Source: Alteromonadaceae bacterium 2753L.S.0a.02
GTDB lineage: Bacteria > Pseudomonadota > Gammaproteobacteria > Pseudomonadales > Cellvibrionaceae
Assembly: GCA_007827375.1 (NCBI GenBank)
Contig: VISH01000002.1
Coordinates: forward strand, 3,931,001-3,995,000
DNA: 64,000 nucleotides
Direction: 5' to 3'
The notes beneath the pieces are model-generated. The model made no database searches. It was not told the origin of the DNA and saw only the letters and a list, made by a program, of their open reading frames with translations. Made by a program: the position numbers and the translations under genes. Shown piece by piece: positions 39,583 to 48,539 of this stretch. The first letter of the stretch is position 1, and the number at the start of each line of letters is the position of its first letter.

Positions 39583-40056
39583 ATGAAAAATGTTAGTATA
39601 TTTGTTGATGTTCAAAATATTTACTACACAACAAAAAACACTTACCAAAAGAACTTTGACTACAACAAATTTTGGGCGCTTGCTACCGAAGGTCGCCATG
39701 TTTTAAATGCTTTCGCTTACGCAATTGATCGTGGAGATGAAAAGCAAAAGCAGTTTCAAACAATACTTAAGGCCATAGGTTTTCAAGTCAAGCTAAAACC
39801 CTTTATCCAAAGGTCTGACGGTTCAGCAAAAGGCGATTGGGATGTCGGCATAACAATAGATGTTATGGATTGCGCTGGTGATTCTGATATTGTAGTGCTC
39901 GCATCTGGTGACGGGGATTTCGATATTTTAGTTAGTAAAGTACGCTCAAAGTATGCGATACCAGTAGAAGTTTACGGCGTAAGGGAGCTTACTGCATCAA
40001 GTTTAATTAGTGCGGCATCCACTTATTATCCAATTGAAAAATCGTTACTTTTGTGA
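39583..40056 (+). CDS. NYN-domain (LabA/PIN-like) protein
   Basis: A 157-residue protein of the NYN family, PIN-like nucleases that cut RNA. It starts VSIFVDVQNIYY (first aspartate), has KGDWDVGITIDVMDCAG and the metal-site motif VVLASGDGDFDILVSKVRSK, all standard for LabA-like NYN domains, and ends PVEVYGVRELTASSLISAAS. No extra domain is present. It sits in the last recognisable cassette. Possible roles are RNA processing or stress/phage response; none is shown. Confidence 0.85.
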   Translation: MKNVSIFVDVQNIYYTTKNTYQKNFDYNKFWALATEGRHVLNAFAYAIDRGDEKQKQFQTILKAIGFQVKLKPFIQRSDGSAKGDWDVGITIDVMDCAGDSDIVVLASGDGDFDILVSKVRSKYAIPVEVYGVRELTASSLISAASTYYPIEKSLLL

Positions 40057-40074
40057 AATAAAAAACTCTAAATA

Positions 40075-40180
40075 AATCAATCTACCCGAAGCCAAAATCT
40101 TTGTATATTTTGTATTACGCCTAGCTTACGGTACAAAAATTCTCCACTTCGGGCTTGGGTACTTGTGGCGTCATGTAATT
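40075..40180 (+). repeat. Decayed attC at the right end of the array
   Basis: ACCCGAAGC and GCTTCGGGT-like arms (CTACCCGAAGCC / CTTCGGGCTTGGGTA) with TATTTTGTATTACGCC between them and GGCGTCATGT at the end. The last trace of the array on this side. Confidence 0.55.
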
Positions 40181-40872
40181 TTATTGATATCGGATACTCG
40201 CATGTTCATTTGATAGACTTTATTTACCGTCTCTTTAACAGCATATGCCTGATATGAATCGCCATACCTTACCTTTATAGCAAAGTGAGGTGAATATAGG
40301 TCAAATATTTCTTGATCAATCACCGCTTGAGAATCTGTGGTTCTCAACGGATCTGCATCTTCCGTGGTTAGTAACAGCATGGGTTTCAATAATGGCATGA
40401 ACGAAAGTAACTTACTGACGTATAACTTTCTGATTGTCTCAGGCAATGCGGAAAGAGCCGCTCTATCGTAAACGGCGTCAATTTGGCCCAGATCCGAATT
40501 TTTTAATATAAAAATATCGCCGCAAAAAATCCGAATACGCCCATGTCGCCATACCGTGAAATTCCCGCAGCGAGTTTTTTTGGGTTTTAGATTATTTTCT
40601 TCGAAAAATGTTTTTACTGCGATTGAACTCAGTTCAATGCCAATAACATGGAAACCCCGTGCAGCCAGCCAAATCAAATCTTTACTTTTTCCACACAATG
40701 GTACTAAGACTCTGCCCAAAGGTGGAATGTCGAGTTGGTGCCAATAATCTTGTAATTGCTGATTGACCAATACCTGATGAAAGTCAGTTTGTCCGTTCTT
40801 CCACGTGGAAAGCCACAAACCATTGTCTTCTGATGTCAAGATACTCGGTTCCTTTTGTTGTAAGCGGTACAA
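40171..40872 (-). CDS. Thiopurine S-methyltransferase (TPMT) family protein
   Basis: A 233-residue SAM methyltransferase with the TPMT signature: LWLSTWKNGQTDFHQVLVN, RVLVPLCGKSKDLIWLAARG, VIGIELSSIAVKTFF, IRIFCGDIF and AVYDRAALSALPETIRKLYV. Bacterial members methylate thiopurines or metalloids such as selenium and tellurium compounds. It has a somewhat longer N-terminus than usual (MYRLQQKEPSILTSED...); a later start is possible. It reads toward the array end and may be the first host gene or the content of a worn, reversed cassette. Confidence 0.85.
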   Translation of the reverse strand: MYRLQQKEPSILTSEDNGLWLSTWKNGQTDFHQVLVNQQLQDYWHQLDIPPLGRVLVPLCGKSKDLIWLAARGFHVIGIELSSIAVKTFFEENNLKPKKTRCGNFTVWRHGRIRIFCGDIFILKNSDLGQIDAVYDRAALSALPETIRKLYVSKLLSFMPLLKPMLLLTTEDADPLRTTDSQAVIDQEIFDLYSPHFAIKVRYGDSYQAYAVKETVNKVYQMNMRVSDINKIT

Positions 40873-41460
40873 TGTCCGCTTGTGAACATCTCTATTGATG
40901 CTGGTGAATTATCAAATTGAACCGAAACACCACCTAGGGGCTATTTTTAGGGTTATTCGTTACCATTGTACCCAGGCTAATGTATAAGCGCAGCCTTTAG
41001 GCATCAATAATCGTACCAGTTAAAGATTGTTCCATTCTTTATAAAGCGATACTGACGAGAGCAAGCCAGTAATTACCTCACCATGCAAAACACTACACCA
41101 CAGCAACGCTGTGACTGGACGTCGCTAAGACTGAGGCGATATGCGTAAGATATTAAATTTATCCTTTAAGCTGTGGTGATATGATGTTCAACCATTCAGA
41201 ATGAAATGCAGTTAAAGTATTTGGATGCGCAGGTGTTTGCTCATCCTTAAGCTTCCGCGGAGAGGCAGGTATAGCAACCAATACTAAGGGTGAAATTACA
41301 AATATAGGAGACCGATGTAATTTTAATGTCTGATCCTGTTCGTAATGACAGCTAAAAACAACTTACAAGCCAACTAAAAACACTAATTTTAATTCACGCC
41401 TTAATTAAAACCGTGATCCAAGCGCAAACGACCAAAAGCCACCCAAAATGTAATACATCC
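40873..41460. other. Decayed DNA with an IS110-type fragment
   Basis: No intact gene. Around 41083-41150, QNTTPQQR is followed by LDVAKTEAICVR in a nearby frame, the usual beginning of IS110-type transposases (LDVAK), but it ends at once. The remainder shows nothing clear. Confidence 0.4.
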
Positions 41461-41860
41461 ATCGGATTGGAATAAATTGTGGTTTCCACGGCGCTTCGCC
41501 ACGCGCTGTTCGATGACCTCTTACTGGTGGCCGCACGCAACCAACGGGCTAAATCACCAGGAGATTGCAACCTATATCACCTCGGATGAATTCAAACTAT
41601 TCGGCATTACCAAATACATTCGCCTGGTGTTCAAACAAGCCACCAAAATCAATATTAAAAATTTACCCTCTACAATAACGGCATTTCCCAATATCAATTT
41701 ACGTGCATAGGCTAGAAACTCCCGACACTGGCCCGATGCTAATATTAAAGACTGGCATCTGAATATCCTTCACGCGCGTGGGATGACAGAGTGTTGCCCT
41801 GCTGGGGATATGTTATTTACGAAGCCTACAACGATAGAGTAGCAACCAAGGTATTTTAAC
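41461..41860 (+). pseudogene. Decayed gene tail, possibly of an effector
   Basis: Open stretches NGLNHQEIATYITSDEFKLF and, after a frame change, WGYVIYEAYNDRVATKVF before a stop, look like the C-terminal end of a larger protein with several lesions. A lipoprotein remnant follows within a few bases, an arrangement seen for type VI effector and immunity genes. The identity is a guess. Confidence 0.35.
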
Positions 41861-41861
41861 G

Positions 41862-42193
41862 ATAAAACATCTTTTACTGGCGCTTTGTCTGGCATTATTG
41901 GACTGCGATTCGAAAACACCCACAGAGCATAAAAGTATGACTCTCCCCCACCGTGCCGGTTTTAGTATCGCCATTGATGCAGATGTAAAAAAACAGCAAA
42001 GATTGGAGCATGACTAGCATTTTTTTCGAATGATGGCGATAGTCGCCAGGTGAATATCATTAGCTTACGCCTACTGGATCAACCGCCGTTTGAAGGCAAG
42101 GAAACCAAAATTATAAAGGGAATTAAATACAGCTTTAGCCGTGAACTTTTCAACGGTGGCAGTGGCAGTACAGAAAACACTTATAAAAACTAG
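41862..42193 (+). pseudogene. Decayed lipoprotein gene, possibly an immunity protein
   Basis: Starting at ATA (perhaps a former ATG) the frame reads KHLLLALCLALLDCDSKTP, a signal peptide with lipobox-like ALLDC, then MTLPHRAGFSIAIDADVKK. A TAG at 42015 and a frameshift interrupt it before ISLRLLDQPPFEGKETK and NGGSGSTENTY. A further short start (MSDTQSAYPEHYAQSEQ, 42200) follows and also stops at once. Confidence 0.45.
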
Positions 42194-42589
42194 AACCCCA
42201 TGAGCGATACCCAGAGCGCCTATCCAGAACATTATGCGCAAAGCGAGCAGCCTGTATTCGACAGGTAAATTTAGCAGATCGCGGCAAGTGTGCATATTGC
42301 GAAGCAAAAGCGCGACACCCTCTCCTCTCGTGTTGAATAAGCAGTGAGTATCGTTTTTTAATGTCCGCGGCGTAGAGAATCTCACAATGGACCTGGGAAT
42401 CTCCACAAGGTAGGAAAACGCCGTTTGCTGTCCCCCTTTACCAAACAGCAATACACCTCCAGATCAAGCACTACTACTAATCTGCCTCTTGCGCCATCAC
42501 AACAAAAAACCTGCCCAGACAAACCGAGGGGTACCTCTCACCAGCAAATCTCAAGCTAAAACCGGCAAATTCCAAGCTAAAAGCAGCAG

Positions 42590-42900
42590 GGGGGTACCCT
42601 CGAGGTGGGGAGGGGTGCCTCGAAGGTACCCCCTTGCTGCAAAAAGCATCAATTTGGGTAGCTTTGAGGTGGGGAGGGGGTGCCTCGAAGGTACCCCCCT
42701 TGCTGCAAAAAGCATCAATTGGGGTAGCTTTTAGGTGGGGAGGGGTGCCTCGAAGGTACCCCCCTTGTTGCAAAAAGCATCAATTGGGGTAGCTTTTAGG
42801 TGGGGAGGGGGTACCTCGAAGGTACCCCCCCCTGCTGCAAAAAGCATCAATTGGGATAGCTTTGAGGTGGGGAGGGGGTACCTCGGAGGTACCCCCCGCT
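42590..42900. repeat. 65-bp tandem repeat with GGTACC palindromes
   Basis: Nearly five units of 64-67 bp start at 42602, 42666, 42732, 42797 and 42864. Each has GAGGTGGGGAGGGG, the inverted repeat GGGGT(G/A)CCTCGAAGGTACCCC, then TGCTGCAAAAAGCATCAATT (itself holding TGCTgcaaaaAGCA) and GGGTAGCTTT. Both strands can be read through the units, but the peptides (repeats of HLKATQIDAFCSKG) look like by-products. GC content and the hairpin are unlike the neighbourhood. Confidence 0.9.
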
Positions 42901-43270
42901 GCTTTTAGCATCAAACGCGCACCTTTGGGCTCGCGCGGCCTCACGGCAAGCTGCGGCGAGCTAGATAGAAGGCACTCGCATCGCTGCGATAGCGGCTTCT
43001 TTGTAGTGCCGAGCTCGGTGTATGCACCTATAAACTCGGCAGCTTTATACGCCGCGTGAGCCCTAAAAATCCAGGTTCGCCACGCAAAGCCGCCAGATAT
43101 TTAGGCTGAGGGAAGAATGGATTAGGAGGATCTATTTTTCCGCCGGGTTAACAGTACCCCCACCCCTTAGCTGAAGCGATGCTCTTTTACTCCAGCGGAT
43201 AAGCCACCGATACCGGGTTACCCCAGTGGCAGCCCTCGTTTGCCTAGAGTCACGCTTAGGTAAGTCGAAA
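42901..43270. other. Intergenic region before the AraC gene end
   Basis: About 370 bp with no gene that can be supported. It contains short GC-rich inverted pieces (CGAGCTCGG, GCGGCGTAT) but no clear terminator or RNA. Confidence 0.3.
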
Positions 43271-44134
43271 TCACGCAGAGTGTTGTGCGGGCGAAAAACC
43301 AAATAACCTTTTGTATTCCCGGCTGAACTGGGAAGGGCTTTCATAACCGACCAGGTAGGCCGCTTCGCTTACCGGTAACTGTTCAACGGAAATTTGATGA
43401 CGGGCGTGATGCAGGCGAATATTTTTTAAATATTGCAGCGGCGAAAGCTGAGTGACATTTTTAAAATGTTCATAAAAAGTCGATTCACTCATGGCGGCTA
43501 TGGCTGCCAGTTCTTCAATGCGCATGGTGCGGCTGAAGTTCTGATGAATAAAATCAATAACCAGTGCAATGCGGTTACTGTGGCGGTCTGCGGTGGCGAA
43601 ACCCCGCAAGCGCTGAGCTTCCGGCCCCTGTAGAATATGGAACAGAATTTCCCGGTATATCATCGGTGCCAATACCGACTGTTGCTCCGGATGATCCAGC
43701 GTGCTTATAAAGCGATGCACGGCATCCTTCAAATTGTCGGTCATATTGGATACAAAAATGCCGCTGTCGCTTTGGTCTGTATCTGCCTCAACAGTTTGCA
43801 TTTGCCCCAGCAGTTCTTTCAGCACACTTAAATCTATATTCAGTTTTATCGCCAAAAAGGGCTTGCGTGGTGTCGCGTTAAAAACCCGACAGTGCAGCGG
43901 TAAAGGTACTGTAAGCAGCAAAAACTGCCCGGGATTATAAACATAACGCTGTTCTTGCAGCCAAGCTTCCTTTTCCCCCTGGGCGACGAAATAAACGCTG
44001 GGGTCGTAAACAATTGGCGTTAATTCGTACACTTCGTCCACGCGATAAATTTCGGTGTTGGCCAATGGGCCGCTCAGGGTGCCTGCCCGAGGCAAATGGC
44101 GGCATAGGATTTCGCTGAATGAATTCATCGTCAT
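43271..44134 (-). CDS. AraC-family transcriptional regulator
   Basis: A 287-residue regulator with an AraC_N-type effector domain (SVYFVAQGEKEAWLQEQRYV, FLLLTVPLPLHCRV) and a C-terminal pair of helix-turn-helix motifs (MRIEELAAIAAMSESTFYEH and VSEAAYLVGYESPSQFSREY with KRLFGFSP). The gene is divergent from an aldo/keto reductase gene 176 bp away. AraC_N regulators often control neighbouring oxidoreductases in response to aldehydes or alcohols, so control of the two reductases is likely. Confidence 0.9.
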   Translation of the reverse strand: MTMNSFSEILCRHLPRAGTLSGPLANTEIYRVDEVYELTPIVYDPSVYFVAQGEKEAWLQEQRYVYNPGQFLLLTVPLPLHCRVFNATPRKPFLAIKLNIDLSVLKELLGQMQTVEADTDQSDSGIFVSNMTDNLKDAVHRFISTLDHPEQQSVLAPMIYREILFHILQGPEAQRLRGFATADRHSNRIALVIDFIHQNFSRTMRIEELAAIAAMSESTFYEHFKNVTQLSPLQYLKNIRLHHARHQISVEQLPVSEAAYLVGYESPSQFSREYKRLFGFSPAQHSA

Positions 44135-44310
44135 GGCGCTCGTCTACCAGGAATTGGGCAACAGTATGAGGGATAACTCGCGGTTTGTGCATAGCAATTC
44201 AATATTTCCGGAGGATTAGGCAAGTCTCCTGGAGTTCCGGACTACCCTCCAATACACGCAAAAGTCGATACTTTGTCTCGTCGAAACGAACAACACGAAG
44301 GAAGATTGTT

Positions 44311-45270
44311 ATGAAAACGGTAAAACTGGGTTCACAAGGTTTGGAAGTTTCTGCCATGGGTTTGGGCTGTATGGGTATGTCGGAATTTTACGGCGGCAAA
44401 CGACCGGAAGAGGTAGACGCCACCTTACTGGCGGCGGTGGAACAGGGCCTAACCTTTTGGGACAGCGCCGAAATCTATGGCCCGTTCACCAACGAACAGT
44501 TACTCGGCGACCGAATTAAGGCGCTAAACATTGACCGGAATAAATTAACCATCGCCACCAAATTTGGTGTTATGCGAAATACAAACGGCGAATGGCTGGG
44601 CAATGACAGTTCACCACAACAAATTCGCAAATCCTGCGAGGGCAGTCTTAAACGTCTGCAAATTGAAACCATCGATCTTTACTACCAGCACCGGCCCGAC
44701 CCCAATGTGCCCGTCGAAGAGGTGGTTGGCACCCTGAAAGATTTAATTCAGGAAGGTAAGGTGCGTTACATTGGTTTGTCCGAATCGGATGCCGACACCA
44801 TTCGTCGCGCCCATGCGGTTCACCCGCTTAGCGCGTTACAAGGGGAATATTCATTGTGGAGTCGCGATTTGGAATCTTCGGAACTGCCGGTGCTTAAAGA
44901 ACTGGGAATCGGCCTGGTTGCCTACAGTCCGCTTGGTCGCGGTTTTCTTACCGGTGCTATTAAATCCCGCGCCGACTTGGACGCCGACGACTGGCGTCTC
45001 ACAAACCCGCGTTTTTCCGAAGCAAATTTTGCCAAAAATTTAACGCTGGTTACAGAAATTGAAGCCATCGCAAAAATGAAGGGCTGCACCCCAGCGCAGA
45101 TCGGTTTAGCCTGGATTACCAGCCAGGGTTATGTACCCATTCCCGGCACGCGCAAGGCCAGCCGATTAATCGAAAACAGCGGCGCACTGGATGTGACTTT
45201 AACAGACGACGATATTCGCCGAATTGATGAAGCCTTTCCACTCGGCTCCGGTGCTGGGGAAAGGTATTAA
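44311..45270 (+). CDS. Aldo/keto reductase 1
   Basis: A 319-residue NADPH-dependent reductase of aldehydes or ketones. The ATG after AAGGAAG is chosen over an upstream frame extension. The catalytic set is visible: Asp and Tyr in FWDSAEIYG, Lys in IATKFGV, His in YYQHRPDP. The barrel strands LKELGIGLVAYSPLGRGFLT and IPIPGTRKASRL-like PGTRKASRLIENSGAL (cofactor binding) also fit. It resembles AKR13-type enzymes. It lies beside an AraC regulator and 200 nt upstream of a second reductase. Confidence 0.93.
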   Translation: MKTVKLGSQGLEVSAMGLGCMGMSEFYGGKRPEEVDATLLAAVEQGLTFWDSAEIYGPFTNEQLLGDRIKALNIDRNKLTIATKFGVMRNTNGEWLGNDSSPQQIRKSCEGSLKRLQIETIDLYYQHRPDPNVPVEEVVGTLKDLIQEGKVRYIGLSESDADTIRRAHAVHPLSALQGEYSLWSRDLESSELPVLKELGIGLVAYSPLGRGFLTGAIKSRADLDADDWRLTNPRFSEANFAKNLTLVTEIEAIAKMKGCTPAQIGLAWITSQGYVPIPGTRKASRLIENSGALDVTLTDDDIRRIDEAFPLGSGAGERY

Positions 45271-45468
45271 GTTTTTGGCTCGCGGATGCCGGCATTTTAA
45301 GGGCGGACGTTTAGCCGCTAAATTCAGTCGAGAATCGGACGAATGACAGGCTTGATAGGCCGCAGGCGCCCTCCTCTTCTCAGACCTGCGAGCTCTATTC
45401 AAACTAAAAGTGACGCTAAAAAATGCCTCATCAGGATTTTATTAACACGAGAATTAAAGGTGACAGGT

Positions 45469-46446
45469 TTGAAAAAAAAGATTGGTAACAGCGATATAGA
45501 AGTCAGTGGCATCGGTCTTGGTTGCTGGCCCATCGGCGGAAAAATGTTCCTTGAAGGTGAAAGCGACGGATATTCCAGAATCGATGACAAAGAATCGCTT
45601 CGTGCAATTCACGCGGCTGTCGATGCCGGTATAACGCTTTTCGATACAGCCGATGTGTATGGTGGTGGCCATAGCGAAAAGATTTTGGGGCAAGCGCTTG
45701 AGGGAAAAAGGGATAAGGTGGTTCTGGCCACCAAATTCGGTTTCGGTTTTAATGAAGAAACCCGCTGGATCTACGGCATGGAGCACAACCCCAAATATAT
45801 TTCTCTGGCTCTGGAAGGGTCTCTCAAGCGCTTGAATACCGATTATATCGACCTGTACCAGTTGCACAGTTATCCGGCGAACCGGGACGAAATTCTGGCG
45901 ATTGTTGCAGAACTGGAGACACTGGTTTGCAGCGGTAAGATCAAAGCCTACGGCTGGAGCATCGACGATCCCGATCAGGCGGCGATGTTTGCAGGCAAAC
46001 CAAACTGCCGGGCCATGCAATTCTCTATGAATATTTTCAATAAGGCGGAGGGCATGGTTGATTTTACCCAGGAGCAGAACCTGGCGGCACTGGTCAGGTC
46101 GCCTTTGGGCATGGGTTTACTAAGTGGAAAATACACCGCCGAGACTCAATTACCGGCCGATGATGTTCGCTCCAGCCCATTCGAGTGGGTCAGTTTTTTT
46201 GAAAAGGGAACACCGAAACCGGAATACCTGAAAGCCTTGGATGCCGTTCGCGAAATACTGAAAAGTGATGGACGAAATCTTGTGCAGGGTGCCTTGGCCT
46301 ATCTTTGGGCCAAGGCGGATAACATTATTCCGATACCAGGATTCCGAAATGTTCAGCAAGCGCTTGAAAATGTAAAAGCGATGCAATTCGGGCCGCTTAG
46401 TGCACAGCAAGTCGAGGAAATAGAAACGCTTTTGGAAAGGGCTTAG
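45469..46446 (+). CDS. Aldo/keto reductase 2, TTG start
   Basis: A 325-residue reductase starting MKKKIGNSDIEVSGIGLG if the TTG after AAAGGTG is used; no ATG fits and the longer reading has a composition unlike the family. Catalytic residues are Asp and Tyr in LFDTADVYGG, Lys in LATKFGF and His in YQLHSYPANR. The cofactor site is PIPGFRNVQQALENVKAM. Substrate unknown. It is probably co-transcribed with the first reductase and is followed by a hairpin. Confidence 0.88.
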   Translation: MKKKIGNSDIEVSGIGLGCWPIGGKMFLEGESDGYSRIDDKESLRAIHAAVDAGITLFDTADVYGGGHSEKILGQALEGKRDKVVLATKFGFGFNEETRWIYGMEHNPKYISLALEGSLKRLNTDYIDLYQLHSYPANRDEILAIVAELETLVCSGKIKAYGWSIDDPDQAAMFAGKPNCRAMQFSMNIFNKAEGMVDFTQEQNLAALVRSPLGMGLLSGKYTAETQLPADDVRSSPFEWVSFFEKGTPKPEYLKALDAVREILKSDGRNLVQGALAYLWAKADNIIPIPGFRNVQQALENVKAMQFGPLSAQQVEEIETLLERA

Positions 46447-46497
46447 ACCTCGGGGTTTATTGTACAGTTTGATTATTTTAATACTGTGCGGTTGGAT

Positions 46498-46522
46498 TCC
46501 GCCAAGCGTACAGCCTGGCGGA
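46498..46522 (+). terminator. Weak terminator-like hairpin after aldo/keto reductase 2
   Basis: TCCGCCA pairs with TGGCGGA over an 11-nt loop and is followed by TATTTTAC. The T-tract is short, so termination is uncertain. Confidence 0.4.
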
Positions 46523-46586
46523 TATTTTACCCAGTGAACAAACAACTCTCTGCAGTTCTCAAATTCCAATAAATATCACATCGGCA

Positions 46587-46650
46587 CAACTATAAGTCTG
46601 CTCAACTATAGGTCACCACAACTACAGATCTCCATAACTACAGGCTATTG
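46587..46650. repeat. Four 16-bp tandem units
   Basis: CAACTATAAGTCTGCT, CAACTATAGGTCACCA, CAACTACAGATCTCCA and TAACTACAGGCTATTG follow each other without gaps. They lie between the reductase gene and the convergent lipoprotein gene. Confidence 0.75.
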
Positions 46651-46751
46651 CAGCAATGTGTAGCTCGTAAAAAAAACATCGCGCATCAGGCGTTAACATA
46701 AGAGCTGATGCAATTCGACTTTCAAGGAATTTAGAATCGCAATACTTATGG

Positions 46752-47282
46752 TTATAAGGTCAAGACATCCTTCACAAAATCCGAAGCACCGGTATAAGTG
46801 CGCGGACCATAGTTATGGTGATTCTCTTCGCTATCCCAACCCCCGACAACACCCGCAATACTCAAGTCGCCCATCGGTATGGTTTTCTCGTAGGTGTAGT
46901 AGTGATACCCCGATTCATCTTTTAGCAAAAGCGCGTAAAAACAGTTGGCAATTTTTTGCGGTATTGGGAAGGTAATCAACACCGCATGGCTATTTTCCAC
47001 CGGAGTAACGTAAATACCTTCAGAATATTCCTGACTCACGATCTCCGTTGCAGCCGTCAGTAATTTTTCAATACGCCCAATCTTCATATCATAAAAAAAG
47101 TCACCCTCTGTTTCGAATAACCATTTACTGATCAACTTGTGTTGCAAGAAATAAACGCGCTGCGAAAGCTCGTCATACGCAGAACTGCTTTCATCCACAG
47201 CGGCGTTATTGCTACCCTCCTTTCCATTGGAGCTAACGCAAGCGGAGAGCGCGAGAACAAGCATGAGCATGCTTAACTTCAT
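46752..47282 (-). CDS. Lipoprotein of unknown function
   Basis: A 176-residue lipoprotein with signal peptide and lipobox LALSACVSS (Cys15). The mature part begins with a polar spacer and continues QRVYFLQHKLISKWLFETEG, IGRIEKLLTAATEIVSQEYS, VLITFPIPQKIANCFYALLL. No family is recognised. It is alone on its strand between the convergent reductase genes and the HlyD-type adaptor. Confidence 0.7.
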   Translation of the reverse strand: MKLSMLMLVLALSACVSSNGKEGSNNAAVDESSSAYDELSQRVYFLQHKLISKWLFETEGDFFYDMKIGRIEKLLTAATEIVSQEYSEGIYVTPVENSHAVLITFPIPQKIANCFYALLLKDESGYHYYTYEKTIPMGDLSIAGVVGGWDSEENHHNYGPRTYTGASDFVKDVLTL

Positions 47283-47392
47283 GATTAAATCCTGTGCTTA
47301 TAAATACAATACGATTTTCTTAAAAACCGGCCAGTAAAGCGGTTAGCATTGTGGGGTGTTAGTGGTAGCCACCCCACGGCTAAAATGTTCCA

Positions 47393-48538
47393 TCAATGAA
47401 ACGGAAAAAAGTAATTCATCCAGCCTTGCATTCTCAATAACACTTTGCGAACCGTAGACATATGGTGAGCGTGATGGGTATAAATCGCTGCAGAAGCAAC
47501 AACACCGCCCGGCAGGTGGTAGTCAAAAAAACGTTCATCAACAATTTCCAACTCCACGGGTACAAAACCCGGTTGATAACGGGATTCCACACTCAATAAT
47601 TCTCCCGATGCCTGCAACTGCCCCTGAGATAACGCGGGTAGGGCCTGTTTGACTCTCGCCTTAAAAACTTCTCCGGGAACGCCGTCGAAAATAACTTCCG
47701 CTTCATAACCAGCCTTAATACGTTGCAAGGAATTCTGCCAGAAGGCACCCACCACCGTATTGCGATGCACAGGGTCATCGTGCACAAATACCATTACGGG
47801 CCGTAACGGCAGTGCGGCCACGTACATTCCCGGTTGTAAAAATACCTGAGTGACATAACCATCGGTTGGTGCGCGTACAACGGTATGCTCGAGGTTGTAC
47901 ATGGCTTTTTGCAGCTCGGCCTGGAGACGCGCGACTTCCGGATGCTGGCCCATATATTTGGTCTCAGCGTGGAGTCGCGCTTCACGTTCGGATGCTTCCG
48001 CACGATCCAGTGCGGCCTCAGCCTGCTCCAGAGAAAGCCTGCGTGCTTCCACATCCCGCTCACTAAAGGCTCGTGCATTATCATAACCCTGCTTATACCG
48101 GGTATAGGCATCCTTCGACTGATCACGCGATGCTTTGGCCTGATTAACACCGGCAATGGCATTGCTTAACTCTTCTGCCAGTTCCGCGGCTTCAGGCTCC
48201 GCTGCGGCCAGCTGTGCCCGTAAAGATTCCACTGTGGCGCGGAAAGGTGTGGGGTCTACTTCGAACAGCACATCACCTTTTTTTAGCGGCTGATTTGGCT
48301 GCACCGGTACCGAAATAACACGCCCATTAACATCGCTAATCACCGGCGTTGTGATATAAAAATTGCGAGCCAGCTTTGCGTAGGGGTGGTTGTAATTCAT
48401 CACCATTACAATAGCACCGACGAACACCAGGCCTCCGAGTACCGCTGTCGGTACCGTCCATTTATTCAGGGGAATTTTAAATGCCTTGAATGCGGAAATA
48501 CACACTGCGGCATAAATCGCGAGGAGTAATAAATCCAT
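47393..48538 (-). CDS. HlyD-family membrane-fusion (adaptor) protein, YiaV-like
   Basis: A 381-residue inner-membrane adaptor. Starting at the ATG one nt after the upstream stop, it has two N-terminal membrane segments (LLLLAIYAAVCISAFKAF and WTVPTAVLGGLVFVGAIVM), the barrel-sandwich half GRVISVPVQPNQPLKKGDVL, a long coiled coil (LRAQLAAAEPEAAELAEEL to LQAELQKAMYNLE) and the second half VVRAPTDGYVTQVFLQPGMY. Such proteins link an inner-membrane pump to the outer membrane. The pairing with a DUF3302 protein is the same as E. coli YiaV-YiaW. The exporter partner and the substrate are unknown. Confidence 0.88.
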   Translation of the reverse strand: MDLLLLAIYAAVCISAFKAFKIPLNKWTVPTAVLGGLVFVGAIVMVMNYNHPYAKLARNFYITTPVISDVNGRVISVPVQPNQPLKKGDVLFEVDPTPFRATVESLRAQLAAAEPEAAELAEELSNAIAGVNQAKASRDQSKDAYTRYKQGYDNARAFSERDVEARRLSLEQAEAALDRAEASEREARLHAETKYMGQHPEVARLQAELQKAMYNLEHTVVRAPTDGYVTQVFLQPGMYVAALPLRPVMVFVHDDPVHRNTVVGAFWQNSLQRIKAGYEAEVIFDGVPGEVFKARVKQALPALSQGQLQASGELLSVESRYQPGFVPVELEIVDERFFDYHLPGGVVASAAIYTHHAHHMSTVRKVLLRMQGWMNYFFPFH

Positions 48539-48539
48539 A

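Larger units (their letters stand above)
23020..40180 (+). mobile_element. Integron gene-cassette array lacking an integrase (CALIN-type)
   Basis: About 17 kb of small units, each ending in an imperfect palindrome of 88-119 bp that starts with a TAAC-type core and ends with GCGTTA(T/G)(A/G)C. Almost all palindromes contain the inner motif GCTACGC. All well-formed sites have the same orientation, so the attI end would be on the left, yet no tyrosine-recombinase gene exists in the window. Cassettes code mainly for unknown small proteins. Site quality falls toward the right end, and two insertion sequences have entered the array. Confidence 0.9.

Noticed and set aside
42477..42773. Open frames on both strands through the 65-bp tandem repeat
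   Set aside because: The peptides simply repeat the DNA unit, both strands are open for the same reason, and no ribosome binding site or family match is seen.
42590..42900. CRISPR array
   Set aside because: Units of 65 bp are contiguous with no unique spacers and there are no cas genes.
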